A stretch of DNA of 64,000 nt, from the NCBI RefSeq assembly GCF_029623755.1, contig NZ_CP121106.1:1375001-1439000 (forward strand). The letters are read 5' to 3'. Source of the DNA: Altererythrobacter sp. CAU 1644. Its GTDB lineage: Bacteria > Pseudomonadota > Alphaproteobacteria > Sphingomonadales > Sphingomonadaceae. Shown piece after piece: positions 35,428-44,323 of this stretch. Within the stretch, counting starts at the first letter, position 1. Each line of letters begins with the position of its first letter. The notes below the pieces were generated by a model. The model was given only the letters and a program-made list of their open reading frames with translations, did not search any database and was not told where the DNA came from. The translations under genes were made by a program, and so were the position numbers.

Positions 35428-35445
35428 CCGAGAGAATTCTCTCGG
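35428..35445. promoter_or_regulatory. 18-bp perfect palindrome upstream of tonB
   Basis: CCGAGAGAATTCTCTCGG is self-complementary over all 18 bases and lies 99 nt before the tonB start. It is a good candidate for binding a dimeric regulator. Without a T-run it is unlikely to be a terminator. Confidence 0.45.
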
Positions 35446-35591
35446 TTGGGACGGCGAGCCGGGCCATGACCGGACCGCATCCCGGACGGTGGCGAGAATG
35501 TCCCCAACGCCACCCAATCCGGCGCCCGCTTTAACCGCCATACCCCACCCGCGCAAACGCTTTATCGGTTAACGGCTGATTCACAGGCTGT

Positions 35592-35606
35592 TGTATGGAA
35601 CATACA
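35592..35606. promoter_or_regulatory. 15-bp palindrome upstream of the exported protein
   Basis: TGTATG, spacer GAA, CATACA: perfect 6-bp arms, 71 nt before the start at 35678. Candidate operator for the plus-strand gene. Confidence 0.35.
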
Positions 35607-35677
35607 GGCAAGCAGAAAGTTTCCCGGCCACCGCGATGATTCGATGGTAACCTGGCCCCAGCAGGATAGTGAGCAGC

Positions 35678-36526
35678 ATGAACTTCATGAGACATTTCGG
35701 ATATTTGGTCGCGGCGACCCTGACCCTTGGAACCGCGCAGATTTGTGCGGCCCAGCAGGTCGAGGTGCCGGCCGACGCGCTGACCTATGCCGACGTGGCC
35801 GACCTCGCCGATCCGGCGCAGCTGGTGGTGCGGGCACAGGTGAAGAAACAGATCGAAGTCGAGCCCGAGCGGGCTCCCGGTCTCGCGCCCGGATTCGTTC
35901 GGCTCTATATCGAGGCCAAGACGCTGGCGCTGATCTCGGGCCGCGTCCCGATCGGCGAATCGCTGCGTTACCTGGTCGACCTGCCGCGCGATGCGAAGGG
36001 CAAGGCGCCGAAGCTCAGGAAGCAGGAAGTGCTCCTGTTCGCCAACCCGGTGGCCGGGCGCCCGGGAGAGCTGCGGCTCGTCGGCCCCAATGCCCAGCTT
36101 GCCTACTCACCCGAGCGAGAGGCCAGGATCCGGCCGGTCTTGGCCGAACTGGTTGCAACCGATGCGCCGCCGGTCGTGACCGGGGTCAGCGATGCGCTGT
36201 CGGTCCCCGGGAACCTCGTCGGCGAATCGGAGACGCAGATTTTCCTCGAAACCGCCGACCGATCGCCGGTCTCTATCACGGTCCTGCGGCGCCCGGGGCG
36301 CGATCCGGTCTGGGGCGTGTCATGGGGCGAGATCATCGACCAGGCCGCCCTCCCTCCACAGGCCAACACGCTGGCCTGGTATCGCCTCGCTTGCGCCCTT
36401 CCGGCGCGCCTGCCTTCGAACGCGAACCTCTCGCGCGAACCCGCCAGCCGCGCCCAGGCGGAGCGCGATTACTCGCTCGTGCTCGGTGCGCTCGGGCCCT
36501 GCGTGCGGACCCTGGTGCGACCATAG
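35678..36526 (+). CDS. Exported protein of unknown function
   Basis: A 282-residue protein I do not recognise. It opens with a signal peptide (hydrophobic GYLVAATLTLGTAQICA, cut near AAQQ) and the mature part looks mainly beta, with LYIEAKTLALISGRVPIGESL and the TVLRRPGRDPVWGVSWGEI segment. Two cysteines near the C-terminus (LACALP and GPCVRTL) could pair. In-frame GTG 35669, ATG 35678 and ATG 35687 compete; ATG 35678 is favoured by AGGA about 11 nt before it. The gene precedes a thioesterase by 85 nt and stands divergent to tonB. Confidence 0.7.
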   Translation: MNFMRHFGYLVAATLTLGTAQICAAQQVEVPADALTYADVADLADPAQLVVRAQVKKQIEVEPERAPGLAPGFVRLYIEAKTLALISGRVPIGESLRYLVDLPRDAKGKAPKLRKQEVLLFANPVAGRPGELRLVGPNAQLAYSPEREARIRPVLAELVATDAPPVVTGVSDALSVPGNLVGESETQIFLETADRSPVSITVLRRPGRDPVWGVSWGEIIDQAALPPQANTLAWYRLACALPARLPSNANLSREPASRAQAERDYSLVLGALGPCVRTLVRP

Positions 36527-36611
36527 CGCGCGCTCCGGCCAAGCCGATCTAGCGTCACCTCAAGACAAAGTGGTTCCATCACACCCTGTCCCCGCGCTAG
36601 GGGCAGGACCG

Positions 36612-37031
36612 ATGAGCGAACCCTTCAAACACACTTTTCGCGTGCGCTATGCCGAAGTCGACCCGCAGTCGGTCGTCTTCAATTCGCGCTATCTCGAATA
36701 TGCGGACATCCTGGTGACCGAGTATTTCCGCGACTGCCGCGAGCGCGGCATGCCGGCGGACCTGGAGTTCCACGTGCGCCGCGCAGAAGTGGACTATCTC
36801 GCCCCGATCAGGGTCGATGAGTTGATCGAGGGGCGGCTTACCGTGCCCAGCATCGGCAATTCGAGCATGGAGCAGCGCATCACGCTCCATGGTGCCGATG
36901 ACGATTCGCTGCGCGCGGAAATCCGGCTGGTGGCGGTGTTTGTCGACCTGCCGACCGGCAAACCGCAACGCATTCCCGATGCCGCCCGCAGCGCGTTCGG
37001 GCATCCGGTGGAGGAGGCCCAGAATGGCTGA
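36612..37031 (+). CDS. Acyl-CoA thioesterase, hotdog fold (YbgC/FadM-like)
   Basis: A 139-residue single hotdog-domain protein. The N-terminal RVRYAEVDPQSVVFNSRYLEY segment has the aspartate that is catalytic in 4-hydroxybenzoyl-CoA-type thioesterases (AEVDPQ..V.NSRYLEY). It should hydrolyse an acyl-CoA; the acyl chain is unknown. The start ATG 36612 follows AGGA closely. It overlaps homoserine dehydrogenase by 8 nt. Confidence 0.87.
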   Translation: MSEPFKHTFRVRYAEVDPQSVVFNSRYLEYADILVTEYFRDCRERGMPADLEFHVRRAEVDYLAPIRVDELIEGRLTVPSIGNSSMEQRITLHGADDDSLRAEIRLVAVFVDLPTGKPQRIPDAARSAFGHPVEEAQNG

Positions 37032-38334
37032 GCCGCTGCGCATAGCCCTTGCGGGACTGGGCACCGTCGGGGCCGGCGTCATCCGCCTGATCGAAACCAA
37101 CCGCGACCTGCTGGCCGCGCGCGCCGGTCGCGAGCTCAAGGTGGTCGCAGTCAGCGCGCGCGATCGTGCGAAGGATCGCGGCGTCGACCTGTCACCCTAT
37201 ACCTGGGAAGACGACATGGCGGCGCTCGCCGCGCGCGACGATGTCGACGTAGTGGTAGAACTAGTTGGCGGCGCGGACGGCCCTGCGCTCGCGCTAGCGC
37301 ATGCAGCGCTCGACAATGGCAAGGCTTTGGTCACAGCCAACAAGGCGATGATTGCGCATCACGGCATCGCGCTCGCAGAAAGCGCCGAGGAGCAGGACGT
37401 CGCGCTCAAGTTCGAGGCGGCGGTGGGCGGCGGCATTCCAGTAGTGAAGGGGCTGCGCGAGGGCACTTCGGCCAATGCGCTCGAACGGATCTACGGCATC
37501 CTCAACGGCACCTGCAATTACATCCTCTCCAAGATGGAGGACACCGGCGCCGACTTCGCCGAGGTTCTCTCCGAGGCGCAGCGGCTGGGCTATGCCGAGG
37601 CCGATCCGACCTTCGACATCGAGGGCGTCGACGCCGCGCACAAGCTCGCCATCCTCGCCGCGATCGGCTTCGGCGCGCGGCTCGATTTCGCCGCCGTGCG
37701 CACCACCGGCATCACCCAGGTCAAGGCAGCCGACATCGCACAGGCCGATGCGCTCGGCTTCGTCATTCGCCTCATCGCCATGACCGATGTGGAGGAGAGC
37801 GACAGCGGCGAACCGCTGCTGCTCCAGCGCGTGCGCCCCTGCCTCGTGTCGAAGGGTCATCCCCTGGCGAGCGTCGACGGTCCGACCAATGCGGTCGTCG
37901 CCGAGGGCAATTTCTCCGGCCGCCTGCTGTTCCAGGGCGCAGGTGCGGGCGATGGCCCTACCGCCAGCGCGGTCGTCGCCGACCTCATCGACATTGCGCG
38001 TGACGAAGTGGGCGCGCCATTCTCCATCCCTGTCGCCCAGCTCGCGGCGATGCAGCCGACCGAACCGGGGCACCGGATCGAGAGCACCTACCTCCGCTTT
38101 ACCGTCAACGATCGGCCCGGCGTCCTGGCCGAGATCACTGCGGCGATGCGCGACGCAGGGGTCTCGATCGAAAGCCTGATCCAGCAGGGACGGGCGGTCG
38201 ATGGCGGCGATGTGCTGGTTGCCATGGTCACGCATGAGGGGCCGGAGCGCTGCGTGCGCGAGGCGCTCGACCTGCTCGACGGTTCGGAAAGCCTTACGGC
38301 TCCGCCTCTGGTTCTGCCGATCCTGCGGGATTAG
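37024..38334 (+). CDS. hom: Homoserine dehydrogenase
   Basis: Reduces aspartate semialdehyde to homoserine in the threonine and methionine pathway. The 436-residue protein has the nucleotide-binding ALAGLGTVGAGV (residues 8-19), the catalytic-domain segment GGGIPVVKGLREG near residue 138, NGTCNYILSKM and the C-terminal ACT domain (FTVNDRPGVLAEITAAMRD) that senses threonine or another amino acid. It is coupled to the upstream thioesterase by an 8-nt overlap and overlaps the convergent gene downstream by 41 nt. Confidence 0.96.
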   Translation: MAEPLRIALAGLGTVGAGVIRLIETNRDLLAARAGRELKVVAVSARDRAKDRGVDLSPYTWEDDMAALAARDDVDVVVELVGGADGPALALAHAALDNGKALVTANKAMIAHHGIALAESAEEQDVALKFEAAVGGGIPVVKGLREGTSANALERIYGILNGTCNYILSKMEDTGADFAEVLSEAQRLGYAEADPTFDIEGVDAAHKLAILAAIGFGARLDFAAVRTTGITQVKAADIAQADALGFVIRLIAMTDVEESDSGEPLLLQRVRPCLVSKGHPLASVDGPTNAVVAEGNFSGRLLFQGAGAGDGPTASAVVADLIDIARDEVGAPFSIPVAQLAAMQPTEPGHRIESTYLRFTVNDRPGVLAEITAAMRDAGVSIESLIQQGRAVDGGDVLVAMVTHEGPERCVREALDLLDGSESLTAPPLVLPILRD

Positions 38335-38911
38335 CGGCTGCGTCAGGGCGCGCGACGGTGCTTGGCGGCAAGCCCAGCACGCCGCTCTGTTGTGATCGGG
38401 GGGGCGCATTCGCGGCATCGCGGCCCAGCGGCGGCAACCCGCGCGCGATACGATCGGCATCGGATCCGGGTGGGGCCTCGGGCAGTGCTTCGATATCGAT
38501 GATCAGGGCGGGGTCCTTCGGGCACGGCGGGATAAAGCACAGGCCGCCGACCGTGGCAGGTCCGCGAAATATGCCTTCGCCTGCCACATCCGGCGGCAGG
38601 ATGTCTCCGGCATGCATGGTCTCGCGGGCGTAGCGTTTCTTCGCATCGCTTTCCGGCATGGTCCGGAACTTGCGCTGGTCCTGCTTGCGGCGACAGACCA
38701 CGATCTCGCCCGACAGAATGGCGGCTTCCTGCTCGTCCGAGCAGTCCTCCATCGGCGGTTCGGGACCGTATAGTTCCTCGGTCGTGGCTAGCACGTCGAT
38801 CCGCGTGCTGCCGTCAGGCGCGGTGGTTTCGCGCTGCTGGGCGTGCGCTGGCGTGGCGCAAAGGAGGCAGAGCAAGATGAGCGGGAGGGGGCAATTGCGG
38901 ATGATTGGCAT
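38294..38911 (-). CDS. Exported proline-rich protein of unknown function
   Basis: A 205-residue protein with a clear signal peptide (LPLILLCLLCATPAHA, cut before QQRET). The mature protein has no recognised domain. It contains EDCSDEQ..IVVCRRKQDQRKFR, a second cysteine pair in GGLCFIPPCPKD, and a proline/alanine-rich C-terminus. ATG 38911 is chosen because it places the signal peptide at the N-terminus; the frame continues to 38962. The last 41 nt overlap the end of hom in antisense orientation. Confidence 0.7.
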   Translation of the reverse strand: MPIIRNCPLPLILLCLLCATPAHAQQRETTAPDGSTRIDVLATTEELYGPEPPMEDCSDEQEAAILSGEIVVCRRKQDQRKFRTMPESDAKKRYARETMHAGDILPPDVAGEGIFRGPATVGGLCFIPPCPKDPALIIDIEALPEAPPGSDADRIARGLPPLGRDAANAPPRSQQSGVLGLPPSTVARPDAAANPAGSAEPEAEP

Positions 38912-38982
38912 AGGTATGCTCGACAAATCCGCCTCCCCCGGTCTAAGCGCCCGACAACTCACAGCCTTGGACTGAATTGCTC

Positions 38983-39978
38983 ATGAATACCGACATCCTC
39001 GCGAAGAAGCCGAAATCCTCCAAAGCGCTCGACCGCGTGCTCGTGCTCGAGATGGTCCGCGTGACCGAGGCGGCTGCCGTCGCGGCATCGCAATTGATCG
39101 GTCGCGGCGACGAGAAGGCGGCCGATGCCGCTGCCGTCGAGGCCATGCGCCGCGCCTTCGACGATCTCTACATGGATGGCACGGTGGTGATCGGCGAGGG
39201 CGAACGCGACGAGGCGCCGATGCTTTATATCGGCGAGAAGGTCGGCGGTGCGCCGGGCAAGGGCCCCAAGATCGACATCGCGCTCGACCCGCTCGAAGGC
39301 ACCACGATCACTGCCAAGGCCGGACCCAATGCACTGGCCGTGCTGGCCGCGGCGGAAGAGGGTTGCCTGCTCAATGCGCCCGACGTCTATATGGACAAGC
39401 TCGCGGTGGGCCCCGGCTATCCCGAAGGCATCATCGACCTCGCCAAGTCGCCGACCGACAATGTGAAGGCAGTGGCCGAAGCCAAGGGTGTCGACCCGTC
39501 CGACATCATCGTCTGCGTGCTCGACCGCCCGCGCCATGCCGAGCTGATTGCCGAACTGCGCGGCCTCGGCTGTGGCGTGGTGCTGATCGGCGACGGCGAC
39601 GTTGCGGGCGTGATCGCGGTGACCGACGAAGACACCACGATCGACATGTACATGGGTCAGGGCGGGGCGCCAGAAGGCGTGCTCGCGGCGGCGGCACTGC
39701 GCTGCGTCGGCGGCCAGTTCAACGGACGGCTCGTCTTCCGCAATGAGGACGAGAAGGCCCGCGCCCGCAAATGGGGCATCGAGGACCTCGACCGGATCTA
39801 CAAGCTGCAGGACCTCGCCAAGGGCGACTGTATCTTCGCTGCGACCGGCGTAACCTCGGGCTCGCTGCTCGACGGGGTCAAGCGCCTGCGCAGCGGGGTG
39901 ATGACGACCGACAGCGTGGTCATGCGCGCCTCATCGGGCACCGTGCGCTGGATCAAGGGCGAACACCGGATCGGGTAG
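38983..39978 (+). CDS. glpX: Fructose-1,6-bisphosphatase, class II (GlpX)
   Basis: Dephosphorylates fructose-1,6-bisphosphate in gluconeogenesis. The 331-residue protein shows the lithium-sensitive phosphatase motifs: VIGEGERDEAPMLYIGE near residue 63, the metal-binding DIALDPLEGTT near residue 95 and the later GSLLDGV/TTDSVVMR segments. ATG 38983 is preferred to the in-frame TTG 38977. In many alphaproteobacteria glpX follows hom, as here, separated only by the minus-strand exported protein. Confidence 0.94.
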   Translation: MNTDILAKKPKSSKALDRVLVLEMVRVTEAAAVAASQLIGRGDEKAADAAAVEAMRRAFDDLYMDGTVVIGEGERDEAPMLYIGEKVGGAPGKGPKIDIALDPLEGTTITAKAGPNALAVLAAAEEGCLLNAPDVYMDKLAVGPGYPEGIIDLAKSPTDNVKAVAEAKGVDPSDIIVCVLDRPRHAELIAELRGLGCGVVLIGDGDVAGVIAVTDEDTTIDMYMGQGGAPEGVLAAAALRCVGGQFNGRLVFRNEDEKARARKWGIEDLDRIYKLQDLAKGDCIFAATGVTSGSLLDGVKRLRSGVMTTDSVVMRASSGTVRWIKGEHRIG

Positions 39979-40072
39979 TCGCCCCTGCTGGGCAAAACGG
40001 CAGCCCCTCCCCTGTTGCATTCCCATGACTCTCGTCTAGGCGGGGGCAACATCTGCATCGGGGATTCGCATC

Positions 40073-41008
40073 ATGAAGATCATGTCGGGCAATTCGAACC
40101 TGCCGCTCGCGCGTGCGGTCGCGGCCTATCTCGAAATCCCGCTGACCGATGCGAGCGTCCGCCGCTTCGCCGACGAGGAAGTCTTCGTCGAGATTCATGA
40201 GAATGTCCGCGGCGAGGACGTTTTCCTCGTCCAGCCGACCAGCTTCCCGGCGAACGACAATCTGATGGAGCTGCTTATCTGCATCGATGCGCTCAAGCGC
40301 GCGTCGGCCAAGCGGATCACCGCAGTGGTGCCCTACTTCGGCTATGCGCGGCAGGATCGCAAACCGGGCCCACGCACACCGATTTCGGCCAAGCTGGTCG
40401 CCGACCTTATCACCCGGGCGGGCGCCGACCGCGTGCTGGCGGTCGATCTGCACGCGGGGCAGATCCAGGGCTTCTTCGATATTCCGACCGACAATCTCTA
40501 TGCCGCGCCCGTCATGGCGGCCGATATCCAGGCCCGCTACGGCGACCAGGACCTGATGGTCGTCTCGCCCGACGTCGGTGGCGTGGTCCGTGCCCGCGCT
40601 TTGGCGAAGCGGCTCGACAACGCCCCGCTGGCTATCGTCGACAAGCGCCGCGACCGTCCGGGCGAAAGCGAAGTGATGAACATCATCGGTGACGTCTCGG
40701 GCCGCCACTGCATCCTGATCGACGACATCGTCGATTCGGGCGGCACGCTGTGCAACGCCGCGCAGGCGCTGCTCGACGAAGGCGCAAAGAGCGTGGCCGC
40801 CTACATCACCCACGGCGTGCTGTCGGGTGGCGCGGTTGCGCGGGTCGACGGTTCGGCGCTCAAGGAACTGGTGATCACCGATTCGATCCGGCCTACCGAA
40901 GCGGCCGAGGCTTCGGCCAAGATCCGTATCCTCACCATCGCACCGCTGCTGGGCGAGGCGGTGCGCCGGATCGCCGACGAAAGCTCGGTTTCGAGCCTGT
41001 TCGACTGA
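40073..41008 (+). CDS. prs: Ribose-phosphate pyrophosphokinase
   Basis: Makes PRPP from ribose-5-phosphate and ATP for nucleotide, histidine and tryptophan synthesis. The 311-residue protein has the ATP loop [10 protein letters not shown] near residue 89, the [10 protein letters not shown] segment, the flexible-loop [10 protein letters not shown] and the PRPP-binding [17 protein letters not shown] near residue 215. It overlaps the following cupin lipoprotein by one base (TGATG). Confidence 0.97.
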   Translation: MKIMSGNSNLPLARAVAAYLEIPLTDASVRRFADEEVFVEIHENVRGEDVFLVQPTSFPANDNLMELLICIDALKRASAKRITAVVPYFGYARQDRKPGPRTPISAKLVADLITRAGADRVLAVDLHAGQIQGFFDIPTDNLYAAPVMAADIQARYGDQDLMVVSPDVGGVVRARALAKRLDNAPLAIVDKRRDRPGESEVMNIIGDVSGRHCILIDDIVDSGGTLCNAAQALLDEGAKSVAAYITHGVLSGGAVARVDGSALKELVITDSIRPTEAAEASAKIRILTIAPLLGEAVRRIADESSVSSLFD

Positions 41009-41406
41009 TGCCCGGGCTGCGGTCCCCGGCTGTGCTGCTCGCGGCGGCGCTGGCGGGATGCACCACGCAGGCCAAGCTCTACGACCCACCTGCTGTTCCC
41101 GGCGTGGCCTTGCAGGGGCCGATCATGTCGGCGCCTGGCCGGGCGCTCCGCAGTCGTGACCTGTCGCTGCCGCCCGGAGCGATCGTGCCCCAGCATTATC
41201 ATGCCGGAGAGGAATTCGTTTACGTGATCGAAGGCGACGTCACCCTGCGCCGCAAGGGGATGCCCGATCTCGTGATGCGAGCGGGCGACGGCTTGCGAAT
41301 TGCGCCCGGCACGGTTCATTCGGCCGAAGCCGGCGACAACGGCTTTCGCGCCATCGCCACCTATGTGCTGATCGAAGGCGAGCCAGAGCGAACGCCGGTC
41401 GACTAG
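41008..41406 (+). CDS. Cupin-domain lipoprotein
   Basis: A 132-residue protein with an N-terminal lipoprotein signal (AVLLAAALAGC, Cys18 to be acylated) and a single cupin domain. The metal-binding motif is QHYHAGEEFVYVIEGDVTLR near residues 61-80 with its histidines and glutamate, and the second motif is GTVHSAEAGDNG. A secreted, lipid-anchored cupin could bind a small ligand or act as an isomerase; nothing identifies it further. Its start overlaps the prs stop, but functional linkage is doubtful. Confidence 0.82.
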   Translation: MPGLRSPAVLLAAALAGCTTQAKLYDPPAVPGVALQGPIMSAPGRALRSRDLSLPPGAIVPQHYHAGEEFVYVIEGDVTLRRKGMPDLVMRAGDGLRIAPGTVHSAEAGDNGFRAIATYVLIEGEPERTPVD

Positions 41407-41416
41407 GCTCCCCGAT

Positions 41417-42367
41417 TCAGGGCTGCCAGGGGCGGCGTTCCCCCGGCTCCAGGCGCTCGAGCTCCTCGAGACGACGGGCCTGACGTTGCTCCATCGCGAT
41501 GGTCATCAGCGGTCGAGGCTCGGCGCGGAACTTGTGCGGTGTGACCCCGAAGAAGCTGGCGAACTCGCGGATCAGGTGCGACTGGTCGAAATAGCGCAGG
41601 ATGATGTCCTGCTCCTCGTCTTCGTCGACGACTCCACATAGCGAAGAGGCGAGGTCGAGCGCCCGCGCACGCCGCATCACGAGCCGCGGGGTCAGCCCAA
41701 AGTCGCGCTTCACCACCCGTTCGAGCTTGCGCAGGCTGATGTTGAAGCTCTCGGCGAGCTCGCTCAGCGATCGCGTCGGATTCTCGAACGCAGCCATTTC
41801 AAACGCGGCCGAGATCGGGTCGGGCGGCTCGGGGTCGTGCTTCTTGATATAGCGCCGCAGGGCTTCCTCGAGCGCAATATTCCATTGTTCAGGGGTATAT
41901 TGGTCCGTCAGCACGTCCTGGAAATCGGGGTGGCCGATGCCGAAGATATCGACCCGTTCGATCCGGTCGACGATCTCGACCGCGCTCCGCTTGGTCAGCG
42001 CGTGCCAAGCGCCGGCGCGCAAGCCGAACCCGGCCGACATGATGTCGCCTGTCACCGTCAACGGCATGTAGCGCGCGTGTTGCCCGAACTGCAGCACTTC
42101 GTTGTGATAGGTGCCGTGTCCGTCCCGCGTCATCGCGGTCCACCGCCCGTTGAAGACGTAGCGGGTGTAATCCATGTCGTTGCACATGCCGCAGGCGAGC
42201 AGCATGTCGGGATCGTTGGTCGCCTTGGCCGAGATGAGGCGCGCAACCCACGGCGCGATGTCGCTCGCCGGTGCACGATTCTCCGACAGCGGCAGCCCAT
42301 CGCGAGAGGTGCCCGACAGCGGTGCCAGGTTCCTTCTCCAGATATCGGTGTAGGTGCTGTCTGCCAT
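41417..42367 (-). CDS. AraC-family transcriptional regulator (first pair, A)
   Basis: A 316-residue regulator. The C-terminal 100 residues form the double helix-turn-helix of AraC/XylS proteins (ISLRKLERVVKRDFGLTPR, then DQSHLIREFASFFGVTP). The N-terminal 200 residues form a ligand-sensing domain of unknown specificity, with the segments NRAPASDIAPWVARL near residue 27 and the GLRAGAWHAL patch. It is followed 81 nt upstream by a clear paralogue of the same orientation. No obvious target operon is adjacent. Confidence 0.87.
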   Translation of the reverse strand: MADSTYTDIWRRNLAPLSGTSRDGLPLSENRAPASDIAPWVARLISAKATNDPDMLLACGMCNDMDYTRYVFNGRWTAMTRDGHGTYHNEVLQFGQHARYMPLTVTGDIMSAGFGLRAGAWHALTKRSAVEIVDRIERVDIFGIGHPDFQDVLTDQYTPEQWNIALEEALRRYIKKHDPEPPDPISAAFEMAAFENPTRSLSELAESFNISLRKLERVVKRDFGLTPRLVMRRARALDLASSLCGVVDEDEEQDIILRYFDQSHLIREFASFFGVTPHKFRAEPRPLMTIAMEQRQARRLEELERLEPGERRPWQP

Positions 42368-42448
42368 TTACCCCATGCGACCTGCCGTTTTCCGGCCTCT
42401 ATACGCGATTTTACAAAGCGATATTGGAGTGATCCGCCATTTAACCGT

Positions 42449-43414
42449 TTAACGCCGCCATGGCGGCAAAGTCCCCGGATGATTGCGGCCGAGCACTTCC
42501 AGCCTGCGCTGCTGCCGGGCTTCCAGGGTCAAAGTCATCAAGGGCGCGGGAGAGCGGGCAAATTGCTTGGGCGTCATCCCGAAGAAATGCGAGAATTCGC
42601 GGATCATGTGCGACTGGTCATAATAGCGCAGGGCCATGACTTCCGCTTCCGCATGGTCGGCGACTCCGCGCAGATCCGCGGCGATGTCGAGCGCCCGGGC
42701 GCGCCGCAACACCTTCTTGGGCGTCTGGCCGTAGGCGCGCTTGATCAGCCGCTCGAGTCGCCGCTGGCCGATACCGTGCTCGTCGCAGAAATCGCGCACG
42801 CTGAAATTGGGGTTCTCGAATGCCGCCCGGTCGAAGGCACCGATGATCGGGTCCGGCCGATGCCCGCCGTGCAGAGCGATCAATTGGCGCATGAGCTTGT
42901 CTGCCACGGCCAGCCAGCGCTCGGGCGGTCCGGCGGGGTCGAACCACTTGATCAGCGTCTTGCTCCTGCCCCATTCCTGATCGCCGTAGACGTCGTCGTA
43001 ATAGATCACGCGATCGAGTGTTTCGGCGATCGGCGGGCCGTTGAGCGCATCGACCGCACCTGGACGTAGCGCGACTCCCAGCACGGCAAAGGGGCCGCGC
43101 ACCGTCACTGGCATGACCTTGGTCTGGGGGCCGGCGAAGACCGCGGTGCGCTTGTAGCGGCCCTTGCCGTAGATCGTCTCGGCGGTCCATTCGCCGCGGA
43201 AGATGACGCGCAGGATCGGCGTGTCCGACAGGATCCCGCAGCGCACCACATTGTTCGGATCGGCGTCGATATCGGTGGCGTAGATGCGCGCCACCCAGGG
43301 CGCGATGTCGCTCGCCGGGGCTCGGTTTATCGAGAGCGGATCACCGTTGCGGGCATGACCATAGGCCGAGCGCAGCCCGCTGGTATTTCCCTCATGGTTG
43401 TCTTCCTCGGACAT
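42449..43414 (-). CDS. AraC-family transcriptional regulator (first pair, B)
   Basis: A 321-residue paralogue of the preceding gene product: it shares NRAPASDIAPWVARI near the N-terminus, the GVALRPGAVDAL patch in the sensing domain and an AraC-type C-terminus (IGQRRLERLIKRAYGQTPKK, DQSHMIREFSHFFGMTPKQF). A tandem duplication with divergence is the simplest origin. It is divergent from the phosphatase gene at 43500. Confidence 0.87.
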   Translation of the reverse strand: MSEEDNHEGNTSGLRSAYGHARNGDPLSINRAPASDIAPWVARIYATDIDADPNNVVRCGILSDTPILRVIFRGEWTAETIYGKGRYKRTAVFAGPQTKVMPVTVRGPFAVLGVALRPGAVDALNGPPIAETLDRVIYYDDVYGDQEWGRSKTLIKWFDPAGPPERWLAVADKLMRQLIALHGGHRPDPIIGAFDRAAFENPNFSVRDFCDEHGIGQRRLERLIKRAYGQTPKKVLRRARALDIAADLRGVADHAEAEVMALRYYDQSHMIREFSHFFGMTPKQFARSPAPLMTLTLEARQQRRLEVLGRNHPGTLPPWRR

Positions 43415-43499
43415 TTCTATATTGGCCCCAAGTGATCAACCATTGCACAAGACGGCGGTTCCGCACAACTTGTCGATCTTGCCGCCCGGGAAAGCTTTC

Positions 43500-44291
43500 A
43501 TGAAATTGCCTGACGTCGAATTGGCCAATCGTCTCGCCGATGCTGCCGGCCATGCCATCCGGCCGCTGTTTCGCGGCGATTGGAGCCAGGAGAAGAAGGG
43601 CGACATGACCTTCGTTACCGAGGCCGATCGCGCCGCCGAGGCCGCGATGCGCGCGATCATCGAGGCCGAGCGCCCCAATGACGGTATCGTGGGCGAGGAA
43701 TATGGCACCCGCAACGAAGGCGCGGGGCGGCAGTGGGTGCTCGACCCGATCGACGGCACCACCAGTTTCATCGCCGGGCGCCCGATCTTCGGGACGCTGA
43801 TCGCGCTGGTGCAGGACGGTTGGCCGGTGCTCGGCGTGATCGACCAGCCTATTCTAAAGGAGCGCTGGGTCGGGCTGATCGGCGAAGGGACGACCTTCAA
43901 CGGCCAGCCGGTGCGCTGCGCCCCGTGCAAGGACTTGGCCGATGCGGTGCTGGGCACGACGACGCCGCACCAGTTTTCGGGCGATGACGTCGATGCCTTC
44001 ATGGGGGTCGCCAAGTCGGTTGCCGAGCGCAAGATCATCTATGGCGGCGATTGCTACAATTATGCACTCTGCGCCTCGGGCCACGTCGACCTCGTGGTCG
44101 AGGCCGGGCTCAAGCTTTACGACTATGCCGCGCTGGTGCCGGTGGTCGAAGGCGCCGGCGGGATCATGAGCGACTGGCAGGGCAATCCGCTCGACGCCGG
44201 TTCGGACGGACGGGTCATAGCGCTGGGCGACCCCGCGCGGCTGGAGGATGTGCTGGAGGCGATGAGCGGGGTCGAACACGATCACCACTAG
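43500..44291 (+). CDS. hisN: Inositol monophosphatase family protein, probable histidinol-phosphatase
   Basis: A 263-residue lithium-sensitive phosphatase. It has the metal-binding GEEYGTRN, the DPIDGTTSFIAGRPIFGTLI motif near residue 85 and the second metal site in GLKLYDYAALVPVVEGAGG (the usual D of WDxAA is replaced in spacing by YDYAA). HisN-type histidinol phosphatases of alphaproteobacteria look like this, but inositol phosphatase cannot be excluded. The start ATG 43500 is chosen because the earlier part of the frame has no similarity. Confidence 0.87.
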   Translation: MKLPDVELANRLADAAGHAIRPLFRGDWSQEKKGDMTFVTEADRAAEAAMRAIIEAERPNDGIVGEEYGTRNEGAGRQWVLDPIDGTTSFIAGRPIFGTLIALVQDGWPVLGVIDQPILKERWVGLIGEGTTFNGQPVRCAPCKDLADAVLGTTTPHQFSGDDVDAFMGVAKSVAERKIIYGGDCYNYALCASGHVDLVVEAGLKLYDYAALVPVVEGAGGIMSDWQGNPLDAGSDGRVIALGDPARLEDVLEAMSGVEHDHH

Positions 44292-44323
44292 GGTGCGCGA
44301 CCATCAACTATCGAAGAGTTGGC

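Larger units (their letters stand above)
35330..35677. other. Divergent intergenic region with two perfect palindromes
   Basis: The 348-nt gap between tonB (minus) and the exported protein at 35678 (plus) shows no convincing gene. It must hold the promoter of the tonB operon. Two perfect palindromes are present and listed separately. No Fur-like box was recognised. Confidence 0.6.

Noticed and set aside
42441..42452. TTAA-TTAA pair as a CtrA box
   Set aside because: The spacing is 4 nt rather than the 7 nt of the CtrA consensus, and it overlaps the stop codon of the AraC gene.
42454..42467. Palindrome GCCGCCATGGCGGC
   Set aside because: It lies in the last codons of the AraC gene and can be explained by codon use; a role as terminator is possible but it lacks a T-run.
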